DNA of 64,000 nucleotides from Nostoc sp. T09 (GTDB lineage Bacteria; Cyanobacteriota; Cyanobacteriia; Cyanobacteriales; Nostocaceae). Positions 57,101-64,000 of the stretch are shown here, one piece after another (position 1 is the first letter of the stretch; every line of letters begins with the position of its first letter). The notes under the pieces are model-generated. The model did not search any database and was not told the origin of the DNA. It was given only the letters and a program-made list of their open reading frames with translations. The stretch spans positions 62,001 to 126,000 of the forward strand of contig NZ_MTAV01000002.1 in assembly GCF_002154695.1 (NCBI RefSeq), read 5' to 3'. A program made the translations under genes and the position numbers.

Positions 57101-58047
57101 TTGACGATTTATTGGATGTTTCGCGCATTCTCCGTGGTAAACTCAGCCTAAATATCTGTGTCGTTGACCTGGTTGTTACTATTGAGGCAGCCTTAGAAAC
57201 TGTGCGGTTAGCAGCTGAAGCTAAATCAATTCAACTACAGACGCAGCTCGATCCTAATGTGGGCAAAGTAAAAGGCGATCCCAATCGCTTACAGCAAGTA
57301 GTAGGAAATCTACTGACGAACGCTGTAAAGTTTACACCAGCAGGAGGTCGAGTAGAAATCCAACTCCAGCAAGTTGGCTCTGAGGCCCAAATCCAAGTTA
57401 CAGATACAGGTAAAGGAATTAGTCCCGACTTTCTACCCTATGTATTTGAGCGCTTTCGGCAAGCAGATGATGTAACAACACGAAAATTTGGTGGTTTAGG
57501 ATTAGGGTTAGCAATTGTCCGACACATTGTCGAACTCCATGATGGTACTGTGCAAGTCGTAAGTCCCGGAGCAGGTTTGGGAGCAAGCTTTACGGTAACG
57601 CTACCCGTGATGACTACTGTCTCGCCAAAAAGTGAGGATAAAGAATTGCCGAATGATTGCCCAAATCTTCAGGGTTTGCGGATAGTGGCTGTGGATGATG
57701 ATATTGATAGCCTGGATTTAATCACCTTTATCCTTGAGCAATATGACGTTGAAGTCACACCTGTTGCTTCAGCGCGGGAAGCACTTGCAGCGATCGCCAA
57801 AATCCAACCAGATTTATTAATCAGCGATATCGCCATGCCAGATATCGATGGTTATACACTCATCCGCCAAGTTAGAGAATTGGAAGTATTGCACGGTGGA
57901 AGACTACCCGCGATCGCGCTGACAGCATTTGCAGGCGAAACTAACAATCAAAAAATTCTCGCCGCAGGTTTTCAAAGGCACATTACTAAGCCTGTCGATC
58001 CAGATGAATTAGCAATAGCGATTGAGCAAGAAGTCAAAAATCAATAG
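54193..58047 (+). CDS. Multi-PAS hybrid histidine kinase (DUF4118-PASx6-HisKA-HATPase-REC)
   Basis: A 1284-residue membrane-bound sensor kinase. Residues 10-105 form the KdpD-like DUF4118 module with three to four membrane helices (ILSVLLALLLSLLLERLL; FAAVVFSSWYGG; VLELVIFSLIALLISSL). Six PAS/PAC domains follow, ending in typical DITERKQ, DISDRKQ or DVTERKQ motifs, roughly at 125-245, 250-375, 380-500, 510-640, 645-770 and 772-895. The kinase has H-box IVSHELRSPLNPIL, G1 DTGKGISPDFL and G2 GGLGLGLAIV. A C-terminal receiver (DLLISDIAMPDIDG) completes it. Several PAS domains are of the PAS_3 type. Signal unknown. Single gene. Confidence 0.93.
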   Translation: MLRIQRSQMQRYGVSILSVLLALLLSLLLERLLQLDVSSLFFAAVVFSSWYGGFTPGLVATVLAILANNYFFTLPLYALSLRSGSDVLELVIFSLIALLISSLNAELRTAKQASEAKLAKLQVSYRRLVETANEGIWIFDSRGQIEYVNQRLAQMLGYTIEEMIGHPIFDFVERQVQIELERWLEQQRHNLHEINQQFDLCLRCKDTSEFCAIVSTSPILNKQGEFSSAIAMLTDITERKQTEAALRESEERYRSLVVATSQMVWTTDPDGQVVDIPDWRAYTGQSPEEVRGWGWLAALHPEDRQRTRQVWIKAVQQRSIYENEYRVLGADGIYRYFSARGVPVVTESGKIREWVGVCTDITHSRQIQDNLRQKQERLDLAQAAAKIGSFEWNIQTNVNIWSKELEALYGLKPGEFGGSYEEWARWVHPDDLAKAEADVIASLKTGELFTDWRVVCKDGSIHWMHARAKVFYDDAGKPLRMTGINADISDRKQVEFALQQSEAIAKARAQELETFMETVPAAVWMANDPYCHHMTVNRAAYELMRLPPGSVLTATPADGEFPFKFKIQKNGQDIPPQELPMQLAGSTGQPVEAEFEFVFSDEDVRSIYGRAVPLRDEDGAVRGVIGAFLDVTERKQVEQQLRENQERLTLALDAARIGSWDWNLQTSQVVWTRYHEMIFGYEPGNPQRTYQQWSSRVHPEDLPRVEVTVQTAMAKQQDYEDEYRVIWGDGSLHWVSAFGRFQYNQEAKPIRMLGMLFEISDRKQAEVALRQSELIFRTLADTMPQMFWVTQPDGYHEYYNQRWYDYTGKTLEQTRGEGWQDIVHPDDVERTIEVWQNSLRTGKTYDIECRLLRAADGEYRWHLVRAFPLRNQEDQIVKWFGSCTDIHDQKLVIEERAQALARERAARIELEKASRLKDDFLAIVSHELRSPLNPILGWSTLLLNRNLNAEKTTQALEIIERNAKLQTRLIDDLLDVSRILRGKLSLNICVVDLVVTIEAALETVRLAAEAKSIQLQTQLDPNVGKVKGDPNRLQQVVGNLLTNAVKFTPAGGRVEIQLQQVGSEAQIQVTDTGKGISPDFLPYVFERFRQADDVTTRKFGGLGLGLAIVRHIVELHDGTVQVVSPGAGLGASFTVTLPVMTTVSPKSEDKELPNDCPNLQGLRIVAVDDDIDSLDLITFILEQYDVEVTPVASAREALAAIAKIQPDLLISDIAMPDIDGYTLIRQVRELEVLHGGRLPAIALTAFAGETNNQKILAAGFQRHITKPVDPDELAIAIEQEVKNQ

Positions 58048-58237
58048 TTATTTGTCATTTGCCATTTCCCCGCGTCTCCTTGTCTCCCCATCCCCGCTTC
58101 TCTTCATCTTCCTACCTAACCCCAAGGGCGTATAATTACTACCAAAATAAAACAGTACGGACGTTCTACTATAGGCTCGGTAAAGATAGTATTATTAAGG
58201 ACTGTTTCACGCCGCTTCTCACAATCAGCTTGCCGAT

Positions 58238-61147
58238 ATGTCAGATCCAAAGCTAGCCGTATCCTTAAATGGACATCTTCCGCACTCCAGCCACAACAAC
58301 CAGAATACGATTCGTATTCGGGGTGCTAGGCAGCATAATCTGAAAAATATTGATTTAGAATTACCACGCGATCGCCTCATTGTCTTCACTGGGGTTTCTG
58401 GTTCGGGTAAGTCTTCTTTGGCATTTGATACTATCTTCGCTGAAGGACAACGCCGCTATGTGGAATCTCTCAGCGCCTATGCGCGGCAATTTCTCGGACA
58501 GTTGGACAAGCCAGATGTGGAAGCGATTGAAGGCTTAAGTCCAGCGATTTCCATCGATCAAAAGTCTACTTCCCATAACCCCCGTTCCACTGTTGGCACT
58601 GTAACAGAAATTTACGATTATTTGCGGCTGTTATTTGGCAGGGCGGGTGAACCTCATTGTCCGATATGCGATCGCTGTATTTCACCACAAACCATTGATG
58701 AGATGGTAGATCGGATTATGGAATTAAGCGATCGTACCCGCTTTCAAATCCTCGCCCCGGTAGTTCGCGGCAAAAAAGGCACACACCGCAAACTTTTATC
58801 GAGTTTGGCTTCTCAAGGTTTTGTGCGAGTGCGCGTTGATGGCGAAGTTAGAGAACTATCTGATTCGATTGAGTTAGATAAAAATTTCAATCACACTATT
58901 GAAGTAGTAATCGACCGCTTAATCAAGAAAGATGGCATTCAAGAACGTTTGGTAGATTCCCTATCTACCTGTCTCAAACTGTCAGATGGAATTGCCACTA
59001 TTGTCATCACTCATGACAAAGGACAAATGGCAAATGACCAAGGACAAATAGAAGAAGAATTAGTTTTTTCAGAAAACTTTGCTTGCCCAGAACATGGGGC
59101 AGTAATGGAAGAATTATCACCGCGATTATTCTCTTTTAATTCTCCTTATGGTGCTTGTCCTAACTGTCATGGTCTAGGCAGTTTAAAGCGGTTTTCACCA
59201 GATTTAATAGTACCTGATAGTGAAGCGCCAGTATATGCAGCAATTGCACCTTGGTCAGAAAAAGATAATTCTTATTATCTAGAATTGCTTTATAGTGTGG
59301 GGCAAGCTTACGGGTTTGAGTTACAAGTGCAGTGGGGTAAACTGTCAGCAGAACAGCAACAGATTATATTGCATGGAGAGGAAGCCACTACCGCAGCCCA
59401 GAAAAAGCAGAGTTTTAAAGGCGTAATTCCCATACTCCAAAGGCAATATGAAGGCGGTTCGGAACTAGTTAAGCAAAAATTAGAAGATTATCTAATCGAT
59501 CAACCTTGTGAAGTTTGTAGTGGGAAAAGGTTAAAATCAGAAGCCTTAGCTGTGAGATTGGGACAGTACAAAATTTTAGATTTAACTGGAGTATCAATTC
59601 GAGATTCACGGCAGAGAATTGATCAGTTAAAATTGAGCGATCGCCAATTTCAAATTGCTGATTTAGTCCTCAGAGAAATTAAAGCCAGATTGCAATTTTT
59701 ATTAGATGTAGGGTTAGATTACCTCACCTTAGACCGTCCCGCAATGACCCTTTCTGGTGGAGAAGCCCAACGCATTCGTCTCGCTACACAAATTGGTTCA
59801 GGCTTAACAGGAGTTCTCTACGTTTTAGATGAACCAAGTATTGGTTTGCATCAACGAGATAATGGCAGATTACTCAAAACTTTAACTAAATTACGCGACT
59901 TAGGTAATACCTTAATTGTGGTTGAGCATGATGAAGAAACCATTCGTGCAGCTAACCACATTGTTGATATTGGCCCTGGTGCAGGAATTCATGGCGGAAA
60001 TATTGTCGCCCAAGGTGATTTGCAGGCGTTGCTAACAGCAGAAGACTCTTTAACAGGTGCTTATTTATCAGGAAGAAGAGTAATTACTACACCAGCACAA
60101 CGCCGCGAAGGAAATGGGCGAAGTTTAGTAATTCACAATGCCTATCGCAATAATCTCAAAAATATCGACGTAGAAATTCCCTTGGGTAAACTTGTCGCCG
60201 TCACAGGTGTTTCTGGTTCTGGAAAATCTACCTTAATTAACGAATTACTCTACCCAGCATTACAACACCATCTCACTAAGCGAGTTCCCTTACCAAAAGA
60301 TTTGGAAGAAATTAAAGGTTTAAGTGCTGTTGATAAAGCCATAGTTATCGATCAATCTCCTATTGGGAGAACACCACGTTCTAACCCTGCAACTTACACA
60401 GGCGTTTTTGATGTCATCCGGGATGTATTTTCTCAAACAGTAGAAGCTAAAGCTAGAGGTTATAAACCCGGACAATTTTCTTTTAATGTCAAAGGGGGAC
60501 GTTGCGAAGCTTGTAGTGGACAGGGTGTAAATGTCATTGAAATGAATTTTTTACCCGACGTTTATGTGCAATGTGAAATCTGTAAAGGTGCGAGATATAA
60601 CCGCGAAACCTTGCAAGTGAAATACAAAGATAAAAGCATTTCTGACGTTCTCAACATGACAGTTGAAGAAAGTTTAGACTTTTTTCAAAACATTCCCAAA
60701 GCTGTTAATCGCTTACAAACTTTAGTTGATGTCGGGTTAGGTTATGTCCAACTTGGTCAACCTGCAACCACCTTATCTGGTGGCGAAGCACAGCGAGTTA
60801 AATTAGCAACAGAATTATCTCGCCGCGCTACAGGTAAGACACTTTATTTAATAGATGAACCCACAACAGGGTTATCTTTTTATGATGTTCATAAGTTGCT
60901 GGATGTAGTGCAACGTTTAGTGGATAAAGGTAATTCTATTTTGGTAATTGAACACAACTTAGATGTAATTCGTTGTGCAGATTGGGTAATAGATTTGGGT
61001 CCAGATGGTGGCGACAAAGGGGGAGAAGTAATTGCAGCAGGAACACCAGAGGAAGTGGCAAATAATTCTAGGTCATACACTGGAGAATATTTGAGTCAAG
61101 TGTTGCAGCAGTATCCACCACAAGCAATTACTATGAAAAATAGATAG
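58238..61147 (+). CDS. uvrA: UvrABC excinuclease subunit A
   Basis: A 969-residue UvrA with two ABC ATPase halves: Walker [14 protein letters not shown] (52-64) and [13 protein letters not shown], signatures [14 protein letters not shown] and [14 protein letters not shown]. Zinc-finger cysteines are [23 protein letters not shown] and CEICKGAR. It recognises DNA damage and loads UvrB in nucleotide excision repair. A short Gln/Asp-rich insertion ([14 protein letters not shown]) in the region before FACPEHG is encoded by a 21-base tandem repeat; see the findings. Followed at 33 bases by the AlbA_2 gene. Confidence 0.97.
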   Translation: MSDPKLAVSLNGHLPHSSHNNQNTIRIRGARQHNLKNIDLELPRDRLIVFTGVSGSGKSSLAFDTIFAEGQRRYVESLSAYARQFLGQLDKPDVEAIEGLSPAISIDQKSTSHNPRSTVGTVTEIYDYLRLLFGRAGEPHCPICDRCISPQTIDEMVDRIMELSDRTRFQILAPVVRGKKGTHRKLLSSLASQGFVRVRVDGEVRELSDSIELDKNFNHTIEVVIDRLIKKDGIQERLVDSLSTCLKLSDGIATIVITHDKGQMANDQGQIEEELVFSENFACPEHGAVMEELSPRLFSFNSPYGACPNCHGLGSLKRFSPDLIVPDSEAPVYAAIAPWSEKDNSYYLELLYSVGQAYGFELQVQWGKLSAEQQQIILHGEEATTAAQKKQSFKGVIPILQRQYEGGSELVKQKLEDYLIDQPCEVCSGKRLKSEALAVRLGQYKILDLTGVSIRDSRQRIDQLKLSDRQFQIADLVLREIKARLQFLLDVGLDYLTLDRPAMTLSGGEAQRIRLATQIGSGLTGVLYVLDEPSIGLHQRDNGRLLKTLTKLRDLGNTLIVVEHDEETIRAANHIVDIGPGAGIHGGNIVAQGDLQALLTAEDSLTGAYLSGRRVITTPAQRREGNGRSLVIHNAYRNNLKNIDVEIPLGKLVAVTGVSGSGKSTLINELLYPALQHHLTKRVPLPKDLEEIKGLSAVDKAIVIDQSPIGRTPRSNPATYTGVFDVIRDVFSQTVEAKARGYKPGQFSFNVKGGRCEACSGQGVNVIEMNFLPDVYVQCEICKGARYNRETLQVKYKDKSISDVLNMTVEESLDFFQNIPKAVNRLQTLVDVGLGYVQLGQPATTLSGGEAQRVKLATELSRRATGKTLYLIDEPTTGLSFYDVHKLLDVVQRLVDKGNSILVIEHNLDVIRCADWVIDLGPDGGDKGGEVIAAGTPEEVANNSRSYTGEYLSQVLQQYPPQAITMKNR
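59010..59050 (+). repeat. 21-base tandem repeat inserted in frame in uvrA
   Basis: GACAAAGGACAAAT (59015-59028) recurs as GACCAAGGACAAAT (59036-59049), 21 bases apart, three heptamer periods. The unit resembles the intergenic STRR family (compare 45050-45119 read in complement). It encodes the residues [13 protein letters not shown]. Confidence 0.75.
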
Positions 61148-61180
61148 AGCAGATTATGGGTCGTGAAAAGGAGAAGCTTA

Positions 61181-62374
61181 ATGAATGATCAGGAGTTAGA
61201 ATTTCTCCTCAATGACCTGGAATCAGATCGGGTAGAACGCAAGGCTTCAATATCTGATAAAAATAAGCTTTGCGAAGCAATTTGTGCCTTTGCTAATGAT
61301 TTGCCTAACCACCAACTACCAGGAGTTCTATTTATTGGAGTTAACGATAATGGTAGCTGTGCAAATCTTTCCATAGATGATAGGCTTTTGGTCACACTTG
61401 CAGCTATGCGTTCTGATGGAAACATTTTGCCTTTTCCGACAATGATTGTGCAAAAGCGAAATATTGGTGGATGTGAACTGGCTGTAGTGATTGTGGAACC
61501 ATCAGATGCACCTCCTGTACGCTTTAATGGACGTGTTTGGATCAGAGTTGGCCCCCGCAGAGCCACTGCTACAGCAGAAGAAGAACGTCGTTTAGCTGAA
61601 AAAAGACGTTCAAAAGACTTGCCTTTTGATCTGCGAACTTTAACATCAGCAAGTTTAGATGACCTCGATTTAGAGCTTTTTCTTCGAGTTTATTTACCTT
61701 CTTCTGTCGCCGACGAAATTCTCCAAGAAAATCAGCGTTCTATTGAACAGCAATTAGCAGGGGCGCGTTTTGCAAAAATTGAACAAACAGCTACACCAAC
61801 TATCTTAGGTGTATTAGTGGTGGGTAACGACCCTAGACAATTTGTTCCTTGTGCCTATGTTCAATTTCTTCGCATTGATGGTACAGAATTAACTGACCCC
61901 ATCAAAGATCAAAAAGAAATTAGTGGTTCGCTTATAGATGTGCTAAGGATGTTAGATGAAATTTTTCAAGCTCATATCTCGGTAGCAACAGACATCACTG
62001 CACAGCCAATAGAAATTCGCCAACCTGATTACCCTATAGTTTCCTTGCAACAAATAGCAAGAAATGCAGTTATGCATCGTACCTATGAAGGAACAAATGC
62101 ACCAGTAAGAATTACTTGGTTTAATGACAGGATTGAAATTCAAAATCCAGGTGGGCCATTCGGTCAAGTAAATCGGCAAAACTTTGGTCAACCTGGGATT
62201 ACAGATTATCGTAATCCACACCTTGCCGAAGCGATGAAAAATCTTGGTTATGTTCAGCGATTTGGAGTAGGAATTCAATTAGCACGTCAGCAAATTCAGA
62301 AGAATGGCAACCCGCCCTTAGAATTTGCTATCGAAGATACTTATGTGTTAGCAACACTCAAGAGAAAACCATGA
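61181..62374 (+). CDS. AlbA_2/Schlafen-like DNA- or RNA-binding protein with GHKL-type C-terminus
   Basis: A 397-residue protein starting MNDQELEFLL; ATG 61181 is preferred because AAGGAGAAGC precedes it, although an in-frame GTG lies at 61163. Residues 1 to about 150 form an AlbA_2 (Schlafen AlbA) domain: SDRVERKASI, AICAFANDLP, GVLFIGVNDNG and RVWIRVGPRRATATAEEER. The C-terminal half has a RecG/GHKL-like ATP-binding part: LQQIARNAVMHRTYEGTNA and ITWFNDRIEIQNPGGPFG. Members are annotated as transcriptional regulators or ATP-binding proteins, and Schlafen-type AlbA domains occur in nucleases and antiviral proteins. The stop overlaps the next start by 4 bases. Confidence 0.8.
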   Translation: MNDQELEFLLNDLESDRVERKASISDKNKLCEAICAFANDLPNHQLPGVLFIGVNDNGSCANLSIDDRLLVTLAAMRSDGNILPFPTMIVQKRNIGGCELAVVIVEPSDAPPVRFNGRVWIRVGPRRATATAEEERRLAEKRRSKDLPFDLRTLTSASLDDLDLELFLRVYLPSSVADEILQENQRSIEQQLAGARFAKIEQTATPTILGVLVVGNDPRQFVPCAYVQFLRIDGTELTDPIKDQKEISGSLIDVLRMLDEIFQAHISVATDITAQPIEIRQPDYPIVSLQQIARNAVMHRTYEGTNAPVRITWFNDRIEIQNPGGPFGQVNRQNFGQPGITDYRNPHLAEAMKNLGYVQRFGVGIQLARQQIQKNGNPPLEFAIEDTYVLATLKRKP

Positions 62375-63384
62375 GTACCACTATAATTGCTTTCTTTAAT
62401 AACAAGGGGGGAGTTGGCAAAACTTCCTTAGTCTATCACTTGGCTTGGATGTATAGCGATTTAGGGTATCGGGTAGTCGCTGCTGATTTAGATCCGCAAG
62501 CAAACCTGACGACTGCTTTTTTGGATGAGGAACGCTTGGAAGAGATTTGGTTAGAAAAGCATCATCAAAAAACTATTTTTGGATGCGTTGAACCACTAAT
62601 TAAAGGTATAGATGATATTGCAGAACCTCACTTAGAATATATTGCTAATTATGATTTATCAGCTAATAAACTAGCACTTCTCGCAGGTGATTTATTGCTT
62701 ACAAGTTTTGAATCTTACCTATCAAGCAGATGGCATGAATTGCAATCCAGAAAAACCCTTTCTCTTCAATATCTATCTGCTTTTTGGAGAATTCTTCAAA
62801 AAGCATCGATAGGTAATAAAGCTGATATTATTTTAATGGATTTAAGTCCAAATTTAGGAGCTATTAATCATGCAGCACTAATTGCCGCAGATTATGTTGT
62901 CATACCACTTTTATTAGATATATCTCCTTTATATGGATTACGTAATCTTGCTCAGACTCTCACTCGTTGGCGAGAAGGCTGGAAAACTATATTAGCTAAT
63001 AATATTACTGATGCTGAACCTTTACCAGCAGGTATTATCCAGCCCATCGGATATGTTGTTTGTCAGCTACCAATGCGATTAGATCGACCAGCAAAAGCAT
63101 ATCATCTTTTAATGAGTGAAATCCCAAAAGTTTATCGAGAAGCTATGTTGAATGATCGAGAAGATGAAAATATTTCTTTACAGGATGATCCTAATTGTTT
63201 AGCTTTACTCAAAAGCTACCAAAGTTTAATGTCAATGGCTCAAGAAGCTCATAAACCTATGTTTCATTTAAAACCTGCCGACGGTGCTATTGGTGCTCAT
63301 ACTAGGGCGGTAAAAAATGTTTATGAAGATTTTGAAAAATTGGCTCGTAAGATAGCAGAACGAACACAATTGAAAACTTTCTAA
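62371..63384 (+). CDS. ParA-family ATPase paired with the AlbA_2 gene
   Basis: A 337-residue ParA/Soj-type ATPase. The deviant Walker A motif NNKGGVGKTS (residues 10-19) and DLDPQANLT (switch I) are intact; LMDLSPNLGAIN supplies the Walker B/switch II part. Length exceeds minimal ParA because of inserted segments around 50-140 and a C-terminal extension (GAIGAHTRAVKNVYEDFEKL). Usual ParA proteins partition DNA or position complexes with a ParB partner; no parB or centromere-like repeats are seen, and the gene overlaps the AlbA_2 gene by ATGA. A role together with that protein is therefore likely, but its nature is unknown. Confidence 0.88.
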   Translation: MSTTIIAFFNNKGGVGKTSLVYHLAWMYSDLGYRVVAADLDPQANLTTAFLDEERLEEIWLEKHHQKTIFGCVEPLIKGIDDIAEPHLEYIANYDLSANKLALLAGDLLLTSFESYLSSRWHELQSRKTLSLQYLSAFWRILQKASIGNKADIILMDLSPNLGAINHAALIAADYVVIPLLLDISPLYGLRNLAQTLTRWREGWKTILANNITDAEPLPAGIIQPIGYVVCQLPMRLDRPAKAYHLLMSEIPKVYREAMLNDREDENISLQDDPNCLALLKSYQSLMSMAQEAHKPMFHLKPADGAIGAHTRAVKNVYEDFEKLARKIAERTQLKTF

Positions 63385-63392
63385 ATCCATTT

Positions 63393-63530
63393 AAACCTCG
63401 TCCATGTTGAAACCTGGAGTTTTGAAATATTCTGTTGTGTCATTGCGACGTTCGCTCTTAGCGCTCCCGCAGGGTAGGAAGCAATCGCAAAACTTAGGGA
63501 AAAACTACACTTCTCAAGTTAGACGGGGTT
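63393..63530. repeat. Palindromic intergenic element
   Basis: The ends AAACCTCGTCCATGTTGA and TCAAGTTAGACGGGGTTT form an imperfect inverted repeat of about 18 bases. Inside lies CATTGCGACGTTCGC, CTCCCGCAGGGTAGG and CAATCGCAA, sequences of a kind common in Nostocales intergenic repeats. No coding capacity. Probably a MITE-like or repetitive palindromic element between convergent genes. Confidence 0.55.
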
Positions 63531-63538
63531 TATTAGCT

Positions 63539-64000
63539 TTAAAACTTTTCTTGAGCACCTAACATTTGTAATATTTTTTCTACACGATCCAAATCTCCAA
63601 CCATGCGGCGGATTGGATGTGGCCAGACTTTGACTAGGGTGGGTGTAGCACTAACCTGATCGATTTCTGCTTGTTCTGGATTAGTTAAAACATCAACAAC
63701 TTTTAAAGTATACGGTTGTGCGAGCGATCGCTCTAATAGTTCGTGTAAATTATGTAGAATGCGTTCGGTAGCTGCACTATGTCCCGCTACAAACAAGCGA
63801 AGGACATAAGCTTGGGTTTTTAATCGTAAATTTTGCGTCTTTTTGGGAACGCGATCGTATTTAAAGACTGGTTCAGTAACATCTAATTGCACAATTAAGT
63901 CATGGTCTTCCCAAAGCTGGGGAAACGAGGAGCGATAAGTTGCCAAGACCATGCGATCGCACAATCCATCCGGCCAGGGTGCTGCTTGCCATACTAAATC
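63539..64000 (-). CDS. Protein with C-terminal KaiB-like domain (5' end outside window)
   Basis: The last 153 codons of a minus-strand gene whose start lies beyond base 64000; the frame stays open to the window edge (DLVWQAAPWPDGL at the edge). The C-terminal 90 residues match the KaiB thioredoxin-like fold: AYVLRLFVAGHSAATERILH, LHELLERSLAQPYTLKVVDV, NPEQAEIDQVSATPTLVKVW and PIRRMVGDLDRVEKILQML. The preceding part (MVLATYRSSFPQLWEDHDLI) belongs to a domain I do not recognise. In SasA the KaiB-like domain is N-terminal and joined to a kinase; here it is C-terminal, so this is neither KaiB nor SasA. A link to the circadian system is possible but unproven. Confidence 0.75.
   Translation of the reverse strand, partial: DLVWQAAPWPDGLCDRMVLATYRSSFPQLWEDHDLIVQLDVTEPVFKYDRVPKKTQNLRLKTQAYVLRLFVAGHSAATERILHNLHELLERSLAQPYTLKVVDVLTNPEQAEIDQVSATPTLVKVWPHPIRRMVGDLDRVEKILQMLGAQEKF

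Noticed and set aside
62371-63384. ParA gene as evidence of a plasmid or integrated replicon
   Set aside because: No parB, rep gene, iterons or origin-like structure nearby; flanking genes (uvrA, purF) are chromosomal.

Overview
The window comes from the chromosome of a filamentous, probably heterocystous cyanobacterium (Nostocales, Nostoc/Calothrix/Tolypothrix type). The evidence is an allophycocyanin alpha-B gene (apcD), a groESL operon with CIRCE and K-box elements, a Mo-nitrogenase C-terminal-domain protein, a thioredoxin-like 2Fe-2S ferredoxin, a KaiB-domain protein, very frequent GCGATCGC (HIP1) octamers, and heptamer-type short tandem repeats. I see no tRNA, rRNA, CRISPR array or intact insertion sequence.

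Layout. 1-2.3 kb: end of dapA, then ribonuclease J. 2.3-5.6 kb: an accessory patch with two decayed gene fragments (an AAA+ ATPase and a PEP-CTERM protein tail), an orphan small gene, an ArsB/NhaD-type permease and the Mo-nitrogenase-domain protein. 5.6-12.5 kb: a caspase-like membrane protein that has lost both catalytic residues, an exported repeat-tailed protein, rpmF, a sulfite-oxidase-like molybdoenzyme, an aldehyde dehydrogenase and a REC-histidine kinase. 12.8-16.6 kb: an HTH-NACHT (NLR-like) ATPase with a small divergent gene, and an Rpn-type nuclease. 16.6-20.5 kb (minus strand): urease genes ureD-ureA-ureB-[Coq4-like]-ureC; ureE, ureF and ureG are not here. 21.0-23.2 kb: groES-groEL1. 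23.4-24.9 kb: ferredoxin and a NarL-type regulator.

25.5-37.1 kb (minus strand) is a complete chemosensory operon: CheW, CheR-TPR, two receptors, a Cys-rich CheW, CheA-REC and CheB. Its composition matches the Wsp pathway of pseudomonads, but the nearby output candidate is a REC-histidine kinase rather than a GGDEF protein. Divergent from it lie a zinc-ribbon Ser/Thr kinase and a secreted protein in an AT-rich segment. 40.5-46 kb is housekeeping: asnS with a small coiled-coil gene, an RsbW-like ATPase, an RlmD-type methyltransferase and apcD. 46-49 kb: a lipoprotein, an exported CpcT/CpeT-fold protein with a PEP-CTERM anchor, and a Doc-type toxin-antitoxin pair. 48.9-53.1 kb: purL and purF. 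53.3-61.1 kb: a Uma2 nuclease-fold protein, a 1284-residue multi-PAS hybrid kinase and uvrA.

61.2-63.4 kb is a tightly overlapping two-gene operon: an AlbA_2/GHKL protein followed by a ParA-family ATPase. It is my best candidate for an undescribed system. The window ends inside a gene whose C-terminus is a KaiB-like domain. Family assignments rest on motif recognition by eye; no database search was run.
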